DNA from: an uncultured Ilumatobacter sp.
GTDB taxonomy: Bacteria > Actinomycetota > Acidimicrobiia > Acidimicrobiales > Ilumatobacteraceae
Length of the DNA stretch: 64,000 bases
NCBI GenBank assembly: GCA_905182555.1
Contig: CAJJBX010000013.1
Location: 1 to 64,000, forward strand
Reading direction: 5' to 3'
Below are positions 28,118 to 37,865 of this stretch, one piece after another. A program made the translations under genes and the position numbers. The notes below the pieces were generated by a model, which saw only the letters and a program-made list of their open reading frames with translations, did not search any database and was not told the DNA's origin. Position 1 is the first letter of the stretch. Each line of letters begins with the position of its first letter.

Positions 28118-28503
28118 GGTGCACGTTCTATCGGCGCAGGCACAGGTTCACAAGTTCCACCTTGCGAAACTCCTGAAACGATGAAAAGCTGCTAGAATGA
28201 GATGGTCAAAACCATAAGCATTGCTGCTCCGCAGACGACGCGAGCAAGACCCAGCCGCCACACTGCCGCGCACGCAACGGAGCGGAAGACCGCTGCTGCT
28301 TTGTTGAGGTCGACAACACGACCATCAGCGGACTGCACCACGACGGCGGCGGATTGGTGTGTTGCCAGTTCGAATCCGAGACCCGCCAGTGGGCCCTGCG
28401 GGACTGCCATCGCAATGCACCGAATCCCAGCCACGAAATGGGTCGTCATGCTGTGGAGGTGCCGTTGCTCCCCAGGGCCAAATCGTCCCTACAGTGAGCG
28501 AGC

Positions 28504-29714
28504 ATGTTCTTTGACCTCATCGTCGTCGGCGGGGGTGCAGCAGGATTTTTCTCGGCAATCACCTGCGCCGAGAACTCCGATAAGTCGGTGCTGATCCTCG
28601 AGAAGACGACGCAGCTGCTGCAGAAAGTAAAGATCTCTGGCGGCGGTCGCTGCAATGTCACGCACGATTGTTTCGAGCCGCGTGAGTTGAGCAGAAATTA
28701 TCCACGCGGTGAGAAATCGTTGATTGGTCCGTTCCACCGATTCGGTGCAGCTGACACCGTCGATTGGTTTTCCAGCCGCGGCGTCACGCTGAAAACCGAA
28801 GCCGACGGCCGGATGTTCCCCGACACCGACAGCTCCCAGACGACATCTGCCTGCTCGGTGCGGCCGACGCCGCGGGGGTCGCCATTCACACCTCCGAAGG
28901 CGTGACCTCCATTGTCAAAAACGAGGACAATTTCGAACTCGAAACAGACACCGGAGATTCCTACACGGCCGCAAGCGTGCTCATTGCAACGGGCGGAACT
29001 CGGCTCACCGCAGGGGCCAAACTCGCAGCGAGCCTCGGCCACAAACTGCAACCGCCGACACCTTCGCTCTTCACCTTCAAAATCAAGGACCCACGCCTCG
29101 ACGAAATGCTCGGCCTCTCGGTGAGCCCTGCCGAAGTCAGCATCCAGCAGAGCAAACTCAGAAGCAGCGGCCCCGTCCTCATCACTCATTGGGGGCTGAG
29201 CGGGCCAGGAATTCTCAAAATCTCGGCATGGGGCGCTCGCGAACTCGCTGAGCGCGACTACCGGTTCAACATCTCGGTGAACTGGCTGCCAGGCGCCGAC
29301 CCAGCAGCAGTTATCGCCGACAAGCGGCAGAGTGAGGCGAAGCGTCAACTTTCCAGCCGCAGCCCGTTCGCTCCTATCCCCAAACGGCTCTGGCTCCGGT
29401 TCCTTGCCGCTGCAGAAATCCACGAGACAATGACGTGGTCGCAACTCAGCAAGACCCAAGCAAACCAACTGCTCGGCCAGCTCACCACCTCGACATTCGC
29501 GGTCATCGGCAAAAGCACAAACAAGGACGAATTCGTCACGTGCGGCGGCATTTCTCTGAACGAGATCAACTTCCAAACAATGCAAAGCAAGCTCGTGAAC
29601 GGCCTCTACTTCGCGGGAGAGGTCATCGACGTCGACGGCGTCACGGGCGGCTACAACTTCCAGAACGCTTGGACAAACGGCTTCCACGCAGGGTCAGCCA
29701 TCGCTGCTCAATGA
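28504..29714 (+). CDS. HI0933/BaiN-like flavoprotein (aminoacetone oxidase family), apparent 1-nt indel near 28843
   Basis: [56 protein letters not shown] in frame 28504; [13 protein letters not shown]...[50 protein letters not shown] in frame 28764. Confidence 0.88.
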
Positions 29715-29768
29715 GCTGACAGGTCACCGCTGAACGAAAGCGCCTGTTTCGTTCGGAACTCGCTGCGC

Positions 29769-30144
29769 TCAGATCTCGCCCCGTCGTTCCATCCAGACAA
29801 ACGTTGCCCACCCCGGCGCGATCGGGAGCCAGAAGGTGGCGAGTCGGAACGTCAACACGGCAGAGATCGCAATCGGTGCGTCGAGGCCGAATCCCGACAG
29901 GGCCGCGATCATCGCGGCCTCCAGCGGACCGATGCCACCGGGTGTCGGTGCGATATTGGCAATGGCCGCCGCGCCGAGATACGACGCGCAGCGGGCTGCG
30001 GATCACCTGGGCCACGTAGCCCGCAGCCGCACCGATACCGTCAATAATGGGTCGAATGACGGTTCGCCGAACAGCTCCGAACAGTGGGGCGATGGCGATT
30101 GCAGCAACCGCGACCACTCCGACGAGGCGCGTGGCCGGTGGCAT
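29769..30144 (-). pseudogene. C-terminal remnant of a UPF0104/lysylphosphatidylglycerol-synthase-TM family protein, frameshifted
   Basis: Reverse-strand reading LGAAAIANIAPTPGGIGPLEAAMIAALSGFGLDAPIAISAVLTFRLATFWLPIAPGWATFVWMERRGEI*, preceded in another frame by hydrophobic MPPATRLVGVVAVAAIAIAPLFGAVRRTVIRP. Confidence 0.6.
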
Positions 30145-30230
30145 CTACACCAAGGCCGCCGACGTCGGCGCCGCCGGCGTCGGCGCCGCCGGCGTTGACA
30201 GAACCCGGCCAGACGTGCGAAACTCACCCA

Positions 30231-30689
30231 ATGAACACAGTCGGTTGGCGAGAATGGATCGCCCTTCCTGAATGGGGTATCGGTGCCATCAAGGCCAAGA
30301 TCGACACCGGTGCCCGCACATCAGCAATTCACGCCGACGACATCGAACTTTTTGAGCGCGAGGGCGTCTCATGTGTGCGATTCCTCATCCGACCATGGCA
30401 ACGTTCCGACGCTGACGCCGTGCTGGTTGAGGCACAACGCATCGACCACCGCACCATCACCAGTTCGTCGGGAACGCGCAGCGACCGTCCAGTCGTACTC
30501 GCACCGATCGTGTTGGGTGGCCGAGCGATCGATGCCGAGATCACCCTCACGAGCCGCGACGAAATGGGCTTTCGCATGCTGATCGGCCGCGAGGCGCTCG
30601 CTCAGGGTTTCACCGTCGATTCAACTGCGTCGTATCTCGGCGGTCGACCCAAGAAGGCCATCCGCCAGAAGAATCGGGGTCGCGCATGA
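30231..30689 (+). CDS. retropepsin-like ATP-dependent zinc protease (RimB-like)
   Basis: GWREWIALPEWGIGAIKAKIDTGARTSAIHADDIELFEREG...RSDRPVVLAPIVLGGRAIDAEITLTSRDEMGFRMLIGREAL. Confidence 0.88.
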   Translation: MNTVGWREWIALPEWGIGAIKAKIDTGARTSAIHADDIELFEREGVSCVRFLIRPWQRSDADAVLVEAQRIDHRTITSSSGTRSDRPVVLAPIVLGGRAIDAEITLTSRDEMGFRMLIGREALAQGFTVDSTASYLGGRPKKAIRQKNRGRA

Positions 30690-31684
30690 CGCTCCGTGAA
30701 TCGTTCAAGATCGGTGACCTCGAGGTCGCTCCCGGCGCAGAAGCCATGGGTGACCTGCCTCTCGCCAGGCTCGTTACCGGCAACACCATTTCAATGCCGC
30801 TACGCGTGATCCACGGCCGAGACGAAGGCCCAACCGTCTGGCTGAGCGCTGCCGTACACGGCGATGAGATCGCCGGCGTCGAGATCATTCGGCGGGTCCT
30901 CGATCATGTCACTGCTCTCACGCTTGCGGGCACCATCATCGCCGTGCCGATTGTCAACGTGCACGGCTTCTTGAACGGCGACCGCTATTTTCCCGACCGA
31001 CGCGATCTCAATAGATCCTTTCCCGGGTCGCCAACCGGGTCGCTCGCCGGGCGCGTCGCGCATCTGTTCATGAATGAAATCGTGTCACGTTGCACACACG
31101 GCATCGACCTCCACACGGGCGCAGTGCATCGCGAGAACTTTCCCCATATTCGTGCCGACCTCGACGATCCATTCACACGCGAGCTGGCGGTCGCGTTCGG
31201 GGCGCCGCTGATGCTGCACGCCAAGCTGCGCGACGGCTCGATGCGCGCCGCTGCAACAAGTCGCGGGGCCACCGTGCTGCTGTACGAAGGTGGCGAGGCC
31301 TGGCGTTTCAACCAGAAGGCGGTTGAGGCCGGAACTCGTGGCGTCCTCCGAGTGCTTGAGCGACTCAGCATGACCGGCGACGGCGAACCGCTCGACGAAC
31401 CCGATGCGCCCGAGAGCCGATCGAGTTCGTGGGTCCGCGCCCGCCGGACCGGGCTCGTCCAGCTCCACGCCAAGCTCGGCGAATACGTCGAAAAAGGCTC
31501 ACCCCTGATCACCATTCACGACTCAGTCGGCCGCCGACTTGGCTCGACAAAGGCGCCGACGAGCGGCATCGTGATCGGCCATACACAACAACCGCTCGTC
31601 AACCAGGGCGACGCGATTGTGCACATCGCTCGTCTCGACCCTGAACCGCATACGGTCACCCCACGCAGCAGGGACTTCACATGA
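30686..31684 (+). CDS. succinylglutamate desuccinylase/aspartoacylase family (M14-like) protein
   Basis: PTVWLSAAVHGDEIAGVEIIRRVLDHV; VPIVNVHGFLNGDRYFPDRRDLNRSFPGS; CTHGIDLHTGAVHRENFPHIRADL; 4-nt overlap with both neighbours. Confidence 0.93.
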   Translation: MTLRESFKIGDLEVAPGAEAMGDLPLARLVTGNTISMPLRVIHGRDEGPTVWLSAAVHGDEIAGVEIIRRVLDHVTALTLAGTIIAVPIVNVHGFLNGDRYFPDRRDLNRSFPGSPTGSLAGRVAHLFMNEIVSRCTHGIDLHTGAVHRENFPHIRADLDDPFTRELAVAFGAPLMLHAKLRDGSMRAAATSRGATVLLYEGGEAWRFNQKAVEAGTRGVLRVLERLSMTGDGEPLDEPDAPESRSSSWVRARRTGLVQLHAKLGEYVEKGSPLITIHDSVGRRLGSTKAPTSGIVIGHTQQPLVNQGDAIVHIARLDPEPHTVTPRSRDFT

Positions 31685-32880
31685 AGCTCGCAATTCTCTC
31701 CCGTTCGCCTGGCGCCTACAGCACCGCACGACTCAAGTCAGCGGCATTGGAGCGCGGCCACGAGTGCAGGGTTCTGAATACCTTGCGATTCGCCATCGAC
31801 CTTTCGGGCGAAGAGCCAGACATGCAGTTCCGCGGCAAGCAATTGTCGGACTACGACGCGGTCCTCCCGCGCATTGGCGCATCAGTCACCTACTTCGGCA
31901 CCGCCGTGGTTCGTCAGTTCGAGCAGATGGACGTGTACACGCCGAATACGGCGAATGGCATTGCCAACTCCCGTGACAAGTTGCGGGCCACACAGATTCT
32001 GAGCCGCCACGAAATCGGCATGCCAGCAACAACGTTCGTTCGCGACAAGGCCGATGTGCTCTCGGCAATCGACCTTGTCGGCGGCGCGCCAGTCGTGATC
32101 AAGTTGCTCGAAGGCACCCAGGGCATCGGCGTGATCCTGGCGCCTGACAAGAAGGTCGCTGAGGCAATCATCGAGACGTTGCAGTCAACGAAACAGAACG
32201 TGCTGATCCAGCAGTTCATCGCTGAAAGCAAGGGCCGCGACATTCGCGCCCTGGTCGTCGGCGACCGGGTCGTCGGGGCAATGCGCCGCACCGCGCAAGG
32301 CGATGAATTCCGCTCCAACGTCCACCGCGGTGGATCCGTCGAGGCCGTCGAACTCGACGCTGAGTACGAGCGCACCGCCGTTCGCGCAGCGCAGATCATG
32401 GGTCTCCGGGTCGCCGGTGTCGACATGCTTGAAGGCAACGACGGGCCACTCGTCATGGAAGTCAACTCGTCACCCGGCCTCGAAGGCATCGAGCGGGCAA
32501 CCGGGCTCGACATCGCCGGCGCAATCATCGATCACATCGACAACCAGGTTGCGTTCCCCGAACTCGATGTGCGCCAGCGACTCACCGTCAGCACCGGCTA
32601 CGGCGTTGCCGAACTACACATCCCGGAAGGTTCCAAATTCGTCGGACAAACCATTGACGACTCCGGCTTGCGTGAACTTGACATCACGATCCTGACCCTG
32701 CATCGCGACCGCAGCGTCATTCCAAACCCGAAAACGACTCGCGCGCTCCAAGCCGATGACCGCCTGACGTGTTTCGGCAAGCTCGAAGAAATGCGCGGCA
32801 TGATCCCGACGCGCCGCAAGCGTCGGGACAAGGTCCGCAAACTTCCCAAGGAAGTACTCGAGGCAAACTCTGAAGCCTGA
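31681..32880 (+). CDS. rimK: RimK-family ATP-grasp ligase with C-terminal TrkA_C-like domain
   Basis: ATP-grasp: APVVIKLLEGTQGIGVILAPDKKVAEAIIETL, VLIQQFIAESKGRDIRALVVGDRVVGAMRR, PLVMEVNSSPGLEGIERATGLDIAGAI; C-term VAELHIPEGSKFVGQTIDDSGLRELDITILTLHRDRSVIPNPKTTRALQADDRLTCFGKLEEM. Confidence 0.93.
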   Translation: MKLAILSRSPGAYSTARLKSAALERGHECRVLNTLRFAIDLSGEEPDMQFRGKQLSDYDAVLPRIGASVTYFGTAVVRQFEQMDVYTPNTANGIANSRDKLRATQILSRHEIGMPATTFVRDKADVLSAIDLVGGAPVVIKLLEGTQGIGVILAPDKKVAEAIIETLQSTKQNVLIQQFIAESKGRDIRALVVGDRVVGAMRRTAQGDEFRSNVHRGGSVEAVELDAEYERTAVRAAQIMGLRVAGVDMLEGNDGPLVMEVNSSPGLEGIERATGLDIAGAIIDHIDNQVAFPELDVRQRLTVSTGYGVAELHIPEGSKFVGQTIDDSGLRELDITILTLHRDRSVIPNPKTTRALQADDRLTCFGKLEEMRGMIPTRRKRRDKVRKLPKEVLEANSEA

Positions 32881-32889
32881 CGCGACGCG

Positions 32890-33993
32890 TCACTCGCCCT
32901 GCGCTATGGCCTGGCTTTGCTCGTAGGAGATCGTCGGATACTTCGGCGGGTTGCCAGGCCCCTGGCAGGTCGGCAGGCACTCCATCGGGTAGTCGGCTGC
33001 TGCGTTGTAGAAAAATGGAATCGAGTATCGCGACTCGGCGGCATCGTTGTTCGCGAAGTGGCGGACGCTCAGGTAGCGATCGTTGGTCCACTGCTTGAGT
33101 AGCTCACCCGTGTTGACGACGAACGCATCAGGAACGACTGGCGCCTGGATCCAACATCCTCGCTGGTGGCTGTAGATCATCAGTCCCGCCGCGTTCTGTA
33201 ACAGCAGCGTGAAGAATGTCGTGTCAACGTGCGGTGCAATTCCGAAGTCGGCGTCGTCTTCGAGTATCTCCGGCACTGGCGGATAGTGGGTCATCCGGAG
33301 TCGCCACGACGGACGGTCGAATCCGGGGGCGAAGAAGTCCGGGTCGAGCCCGAGTGCAACGGCATAAATCGGCAACATCTGAAGTGCGAGTTCGTTGACC
33401 GCATCGACATACCGCTCGACTGTCGAACGGAAGCCGGGGAGGTACTCATCGCCAATCCACTGACTGTCAGCCAACGACAAATCGCGATTGCCCTTCACTA
33501 GGAACGCCTCATTGAGGTTCGCTTTGTCGCGACTTGGCAACTTGCGCGAGTACATCGGCAGGTAGCCCACGCCTGTGATCGGCCAGTCGGACCGATCCAT
33601 GCGGACCTGTTGCTTGATGCCAAGCGGAAGGCCGTGAAAGCGTTTGTTCATCTCGAACATTTCGGCGATGAGGTCGACCGACACTTTGTGACCGGTCAGT
33701 TGAAAGAACCCAGCCGTCTGGCAGGCGGCGTTGACCTGCTCGGCAATCCGGGCCAACTCGACGGCGTCACCTGTGGCGATCCACGTGGCCATATCGATGA
33801 CAGGAATGTCGCCGGGTTCCGCTGCGACAGCGTGCGACACGTCCCACGCTGATGACTCCGCACGCAGCGCACGTTCCTTAACTTCCGGGTCAAAAGGAAC
33901 TTCCAGGTCAAAATCGTCCGTCGTCACGGTCACAGACTGCCCGCTCGACGCGACTCGCGTGTTGGTGGACGCAGCTGAGACTGAAGTTCCCAT
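32890..33993 (-). CDS. isopenicillin N synthase family 2OG-Fe(II) oxygenase
   Basis: AEQVNAACQTAGFFQLTGHKVSVDLIAEMFEMNKRFHGLPLGIKQQ; GIAPHVDTTFFTLLLQNAAGLMIYSHQRGCWIQAPVVPDAFVVNTGELLKQWTNDRYLSVRH. Confidence 0.92.
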   Translation of the reverse strand: MGTSVSAASTNTRVASSGQSVTVTTDDFDLEVPFDPEVKERALRAESSAWDVSHAVAAEPGDIPVIDMATWIATGDAVELARIAEQVNAACQTAGFFQLTGHKVSVDLIAEMFEMNKRFHGLPLGIKQQVRMDRSDWPITGVGYLPMYSRKLPSRDKANLNEAFLVKGNRDLSLADSQWIGDEYLPGFRSTVERYVDAVNELALQMLPIYAVALGLDPDFFAPGFDRPSWRLRMTHYPPVPEILEDDADFGIAPHVDTTFFTLLLQNAAGLMIYSHQRGCWIQAPVVPDAFVVNTGELLKQWTNDRYLSVRHFANNDAAESRYSIPFFYNAAADYPMECLPTCQGPGNPPKYPTISYEQSQAIAQGE

Positions 33994-34119
33994 CTAAAGA
34001 CGGGAGTTCAAGTCGCCATTCAGAACCAAAGCTTGATGGGATGTGAGCCCATAACCCTTTTCCGTGATCGCCGTGTCTGCAGCTCGCACCAAACGTCACG
34101 GTGCTGCCAAGCTGGATAA

Positions 34120-34953
34120 ATGACTCATGATCTCGACACTGGAACGACCGACCTCCTCGCTCAGGTCGACGGCCATCTCGGTCTCATCACATTCAACCGA
34201 CCCGACCGACGCAATGCGTTGAGCGACGCCATGTACGCCGGGTTCGCCCAGGTCCTGCCGATGCTCGCAGCCGACGACAACGTGCGCGTAGTGATGATCA
34301 CCGGCAACGGCGGGGCCTTCTGCGCAGGCGGCGACGTAAAGGGAATGCACGAGAGCCACCAACCCGGAGCCGCTCCGCGCCGTGGTGCCACAATCCAAAG
34401 CTCAACGGATCATCTGCGCACGATTCAGAAGCAGGTCTCGCTCGCCATCCATCGTTTCCCCAAGCCGGTCGTTGCCGCCCTGCCCGGCGCGGCCGCCGGT
34501 GCCGGCATGTCGATCGCGCTGGCTTGCGACATTCGCCTCGCTGCTGAGCGAGCAATCATCGTGCCAGCGTTCGCCAACGTCGGCGCGTCGGGCGACTTCG
34601 GTGGCAGCTGGTTCCTCACCCAGCTCGTCGGCACAGCCAAGGCGAAAGAGCTCTACTTCACCTCGCCCCGTCTCTCTGCAGCCGAGGCTCGCGATCTTGG
34701 GATCGTCAACCAAGTGCTGGCCGACGAGGGCTTCGACGAGGCCGCGCTGGCATGGTGCCGCAGCCTCGCCGACCGTGCGCCGATCGCGATGCGCTACATG
34801 AAGGAGAACCTGAATCGGGCAGTGACGAGCGACGTCGAGACTGCACTCGATGCCGAAGCGGCGAACATGGTCTTGTCGATGGGCACGTCCGACCATCGCG
34901 AAGCCGCTGCCGCATTCGTCGAAAAACGCACGCCGAACTTCACGGGCGAGTAG
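34120..34953 (+). CDS. enoyl-CoA hydratase/isomerase family protein
   Basis: VDGHLGLITFNRPDRRNALSDAMYAGF; GNGGAFCAGGDVKGM; KPVVAALPGAAAGAGMSIALACDIRLAAERA. Confidence 0.95.
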   Translation: MTHDLDTGTTDLLAQVDGHLGLITFNRPDRRNALSDAMYAGFAQVLPMLAADDNVRVVMITGNGGAFCAGGDVKGMHESHQPGAAPRRGATIQSSTDHLRTIQKQVSLAIHRFPKPVVAALPGAAAGAGMSIALACDIRLAAERAIIVPAFANVGASGDFGGSWFLTQLVGTAKAKELYFTSPRLSAAEARDLGIVNQVLADEGFDEAALAWCRSLADRAPIAMRYMKENLNRAVTSDVETALDAEAANMVLSMGTSDHREAAAAFVEKRTPNFTGE

Positions 34954-34964
34954 ACACTCGTGCG

Positions 34965-35795
34965 ATGACGATCGCAATCACCGATCCGGCTGACGCTCGC
35001 GTCGACGACTATCGAGAACTGAACAACCAGGCTGCCCGCACCACGATGGAAGGCGACGAGTTCTTCATGGCGGAGGGCTACCTGGCGATCGATCGGCTGA
35101 TCGACTCCGGGCACCACTTGAGATCAGTGCTGCTCGGAACAAGCCGCGTCGAACGCTTCGCGCCGTACCTCGAACACCCGGCGTTGACCGACGTTCCCGT
35201 GTTTGTCGCCGACCGAACGATCATGCAGGGAATCGTCGGGTTCAACCTCCACCGCGGCGTGCTCGCATCTGCGTTCCGCAAACCAATGCCGACCGTCGCC
35301 GAACTTGCAGCGACCGCAACACGGATCGCGGTCCTCGAGGCGTTAAACGACAACGAGAATGTTGGAGCGATCTCGCGTGCAGCGCGAGCTTTCGGCATCG
35401 ATGGCATGGTGATCAGCCCGACATGCACCGACCCCTACTACCGACGCACCGTGCGCGTCAGCATGGGCGAGGTTCTGCACATGCCGATCGCACGGGCCAG
35501 CGCCGACGAGTGGCCGGGGGCGCTCGACACCTTGCACGAGGCCGGTTTCGAGACCTGGGCTATGACACCTGCCGATGATGCCGTCGATCTGTGGGCGACC
35601 GCCGTCCCCAAGCGCCTCGCAATCGTCCTAGGTGCCGAAGGCCCAGGCTTGGAGCGGTCGACTATGCAACGCACAACGCGCCGCGTGCGCATTCCGATCT
35701 CGCCAGACGTCGACAGCCTCAATGTGGGCCATGCCGCGGCGATCACGTTCGCGGCAATCAGTGGGAGCGCCACGGAACGCCACGAAGCACCTTGA
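34965..35795 (+). CDS. TrmH/SpoU-family RNA methyltransferase
   Basis: EALNDNENVGAISRAARAFGIDGMVISPTCTDPYYRRTVRVSMGEVLHMP; RLAIVLGAEGPGLERSTMQRTTRRVRIPISPDVDSLNVGHAAAITFA. Confidence 0.94.
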   Translation: MTIAITDPADARVDDYRELNNQAARTTMEGDEFFMAEGYLAIDRLIDSGHHLRSVLLGTSRVERFAPYLEHPALTDVPVFVADRTIMQGIVGFNLHRGVLASAFRKPMPTVAELAATATRIAVLEALNDNENVGAISRAARAFGIDGMVISPTCTDPYYRRTVRVSMGEVLHMPIARASADEWPGALDTLHEAGFETWAMTPADDAVDLWATAVPKRLAIVLGAEGPGLERSTMQRTTRRVRIPISPDVDSLNVGHAAAITFAAISGSATERHEAP

Positions 35796-35876
35796 ATACC
35801 GGACCGGCACGTCGTGCTCCTGGCCTGAGCCTGCCCGGCTCGTTGACGGCCGGTTGACGGCTGGCAGGATGCACGT

Positions 35877-36515
35877 GTGCTGACGACGCTGACCAACCAT
35901 CCCGAGGCCACCGATCCAGAGCCGTTTGCCGGGCCTGATCACCCCATTCGCAAGATCACCCGGATCATGGCCTTTGGCGGGACTTGGACCAATGACAACA
36001 AAACCAACATGGGCGGCTTGTTCGATGGCATGGCTGCTGAGTGGTCAGAACGCCACGTTGACCCGACCAAGCGCGCTCCGGTCGAAGATGCATTGGAGCG
36101 CGGCGACGTGCCACTCGACGGTGACTGGCTCGAGTTGGGCTCCGGAACTGGCGCCGGCGCTCGGGTGCTCAGTGGGCGCGTCGGGTCGCTGGTGTGTAGC
36201 GATTTGTCGATGGGGATGCTGTCCTACGCGCCGGGCGAATTGTCGCCGCGCGCCCAGGCCGACGCATCGGTATTGCCGTTCGTCGACGATGCCGTCGACG
36301 CCATTTTGATGATCAACATGATCCTCTTCCCCGCCGAAGTCGACCGTGTGTTGCGGCCAGGCGGCACGATCGTGTGGGTCAACACATTGGGCAATCAGAC
36401 ACCGATCCACCTGCCGGCCGCCGACGTCCTTGAAGCCCTCCCAGGTGAGTGGGCCGGCGTGACCGCACGCGCTGGCACCGGCTTCTGGCTTGCGGCACGT
36501 CGGGGCTTGCGATGA
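35877..36515 (+). CDS. class I SAM-dependent methyltransferase
   Basis: DWLELGSGTGAGARVLSGRVGSLVCSDLSMGMLSYA...ADASVLPFVDDAVDAILMINMILFPAEVDRVLRPGGTIVWV. Confidence 0.82.
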   Translation: MLTTLTNHPEATDPEPFAGPDHPIRKITRIMAFGGTWTNDNKTNMGGLFDGMAAEWSERHVDPTKRAPVEDALERGDVPLDGDWLELGSGTGAGARVLSGRVGSLVCSDLSMGMLSYAPGELSPRAQADASVLPFVDDAVDAILMINMILFPAEVDRVLRPGGTIVWVNTLGNQTPIHLPAADVLEALPGEWAGVTARAGTGFWLAARRGLR

Positions 36516-37384
36516 CCGAATCACCAGAGCGCCACTTCTGGACGTTGATTGAACCGATCCACGCAATCACCTACTTTGCACCAGAGTGCCAGGAAGTGTT
36601 TGAAGCAGCTGGCTTGAAAGGCTTTTGGCGGGGATACTTCGGTGGCCGGGCAGCGCCGCTGGGTGCCGTCGGCGCCGGGCCGATCTTGGCGTTGTTTTTC
36701 GGGTTCCACCAAGATTTCGTGGCGCGCGCCGTACCTGACATTTGGCAGCGCTGCTCGCCCATTGACGCGCTGGGCGCCCGGCTCGCCGGCGTCGATGCAG
36801 CGTGGTCGGTGCACGTCGAACGGGTTGACAAGATGCAGCTCAAGCGTGCTGCATTCATTCTCCGAATTGCTGCGGAGTCAGTCGCTGATGATCGGCGACC
36901 AATGTTCCAGGCCAACCTCGCTATTGACGCGCCCACCGAACCCCACCTGGCGCTGTGGCACTGGGCCACCGTTCTTCGCGAGCACCGGGGCGACGGCCAC
37001 CTCATCGCGCTGGGAGCGCACGGCATTGGGCCGTGCGATGCGCACGTCCTCCGGCTCGCCCGCACGGGCGTCGCTGTTGAAACACTCAAGCCGTTCCGCG
37101 GGTGGAGCGACGACGACTGGATCGCGGCGGTCGGTCGGCTCTTCAATCGCGGCGCAATTGACGAACTGGGCGCGATCACCGACGAAGGTGTTGCGCTGCA
37201 CGACGCCGTCGAGGCGCTCACCGACGAGTTGGCTCGCCAACCAGTGAGCGCAATCCAATCCGAGCTCGCCGAACTGGCACACATCGTGGGCCCCGTGCTG
37301 CGCAACCTCGCGATTGCGCCGAGGTCGCCCGGGGTGATTCCGTACCCGAACCCGATGGGCGTTGAGCCGTTCGATCCGAGCTGA
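36512..37384 (+). CDS. SCO6745-like family protein
   Basis: FWTLIEPIHAITYFAPECQEVFEAAGLKGFWRGYFGGRAAPLGAVGAGPILALFFGFHQDFVARAVPDIW; 4-nt overlap with upstream methyltransferase. Confidence 0.75.
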   Translation: MTESPERHFWTLIEPIHAITYFAPECQEVFEAAGLKGFWRGYFGGRAAPLGAVGAGPILALFFGFHQDFVARAVPDIWQRCSPIDALGARLAGVDAAWSVHVERVDKMQLKRAAFILRIAAESVADDRRPMFQANLAIDAPTEPHLALWHWATVLREHRGDGHLIALGAHGIGPCDAHVLRLARTGVAVETLKPFRGWSDDDWIAAVGRLFNRGAIDELGAITDEGVALHDAVEALTDELARQPVSAIQSELAELAHIVGPVLRNLAIAPRSPGVIPYPNPMGVEPFDPS

Positions 37385-37445
37385 TCGGAACCGATCCCAC
37401 CATCGACAACGGCATCGGATAATTAATCGGCGTCGAGCGTCGCGG

Positions 37446-37781
37446 TCATGACAGGGCTCGCATTGGTAATGATCCGTTGACCGCCGGCCAGTGCTGGCTC
37501 AGCCGGTCGAGTCGGTCGGCACACCGACGAACGACTGTTGCGCACACGCTTTCATCGGTTCGAAACTGTTCACGAAATTCCAGCCGCTCGACGTCGACGG
37601 TGAGTTCTCGGAGATCGGTGAGCAGTTGGTCACGCGCTGCCATGTCGCACACCGGTTCTTCAGCCCAGAGCCGACGCAGTTTGGTGTCGATCTCGGCAAG
37701 CGGTCGGGCGGGAGCGCTCGGTTGGGTGGAACGAGTGATGGCGCGCATGTCGTCTTCCTTTCGTGACGGGCTCATCATCAA
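37446..37781 (-). CDS. small hypothetical protein divergent to the Mrp operon
   Basis: 111-aa ORF; start may be internal MRAITRSTQ at about 37748. Confidence 0.5.
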   Translation of the reverse strand: MMMSPSRKEDDMRAITRSTQPSAPARPLAEIDTKLRRLWAEEPVCDMAARDQLLTDLRELTVDVERLEFREQFRTDESVCATVVRRCADRLDRLSQHWPAVNGSLPMRALS

Positions 37782-37810
37782 TCAGAGGCTGACCTTCGAT
37801 TGATGATGAG
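37771..37810. promoter_or_regulatory. perfect 13-bp inverted repeat in divergent promoter region of Mrp operon
   Basis: CTCATCATCAATC - 14 nt - GATTGATGATGAG, read directly. Confidence 0.7.
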
Positions 37811-37865
37811 TTGGGACTTCAGGAATTGAAAGGCTTACTTTAACAGACCCTTTCCAAATGGTGCA

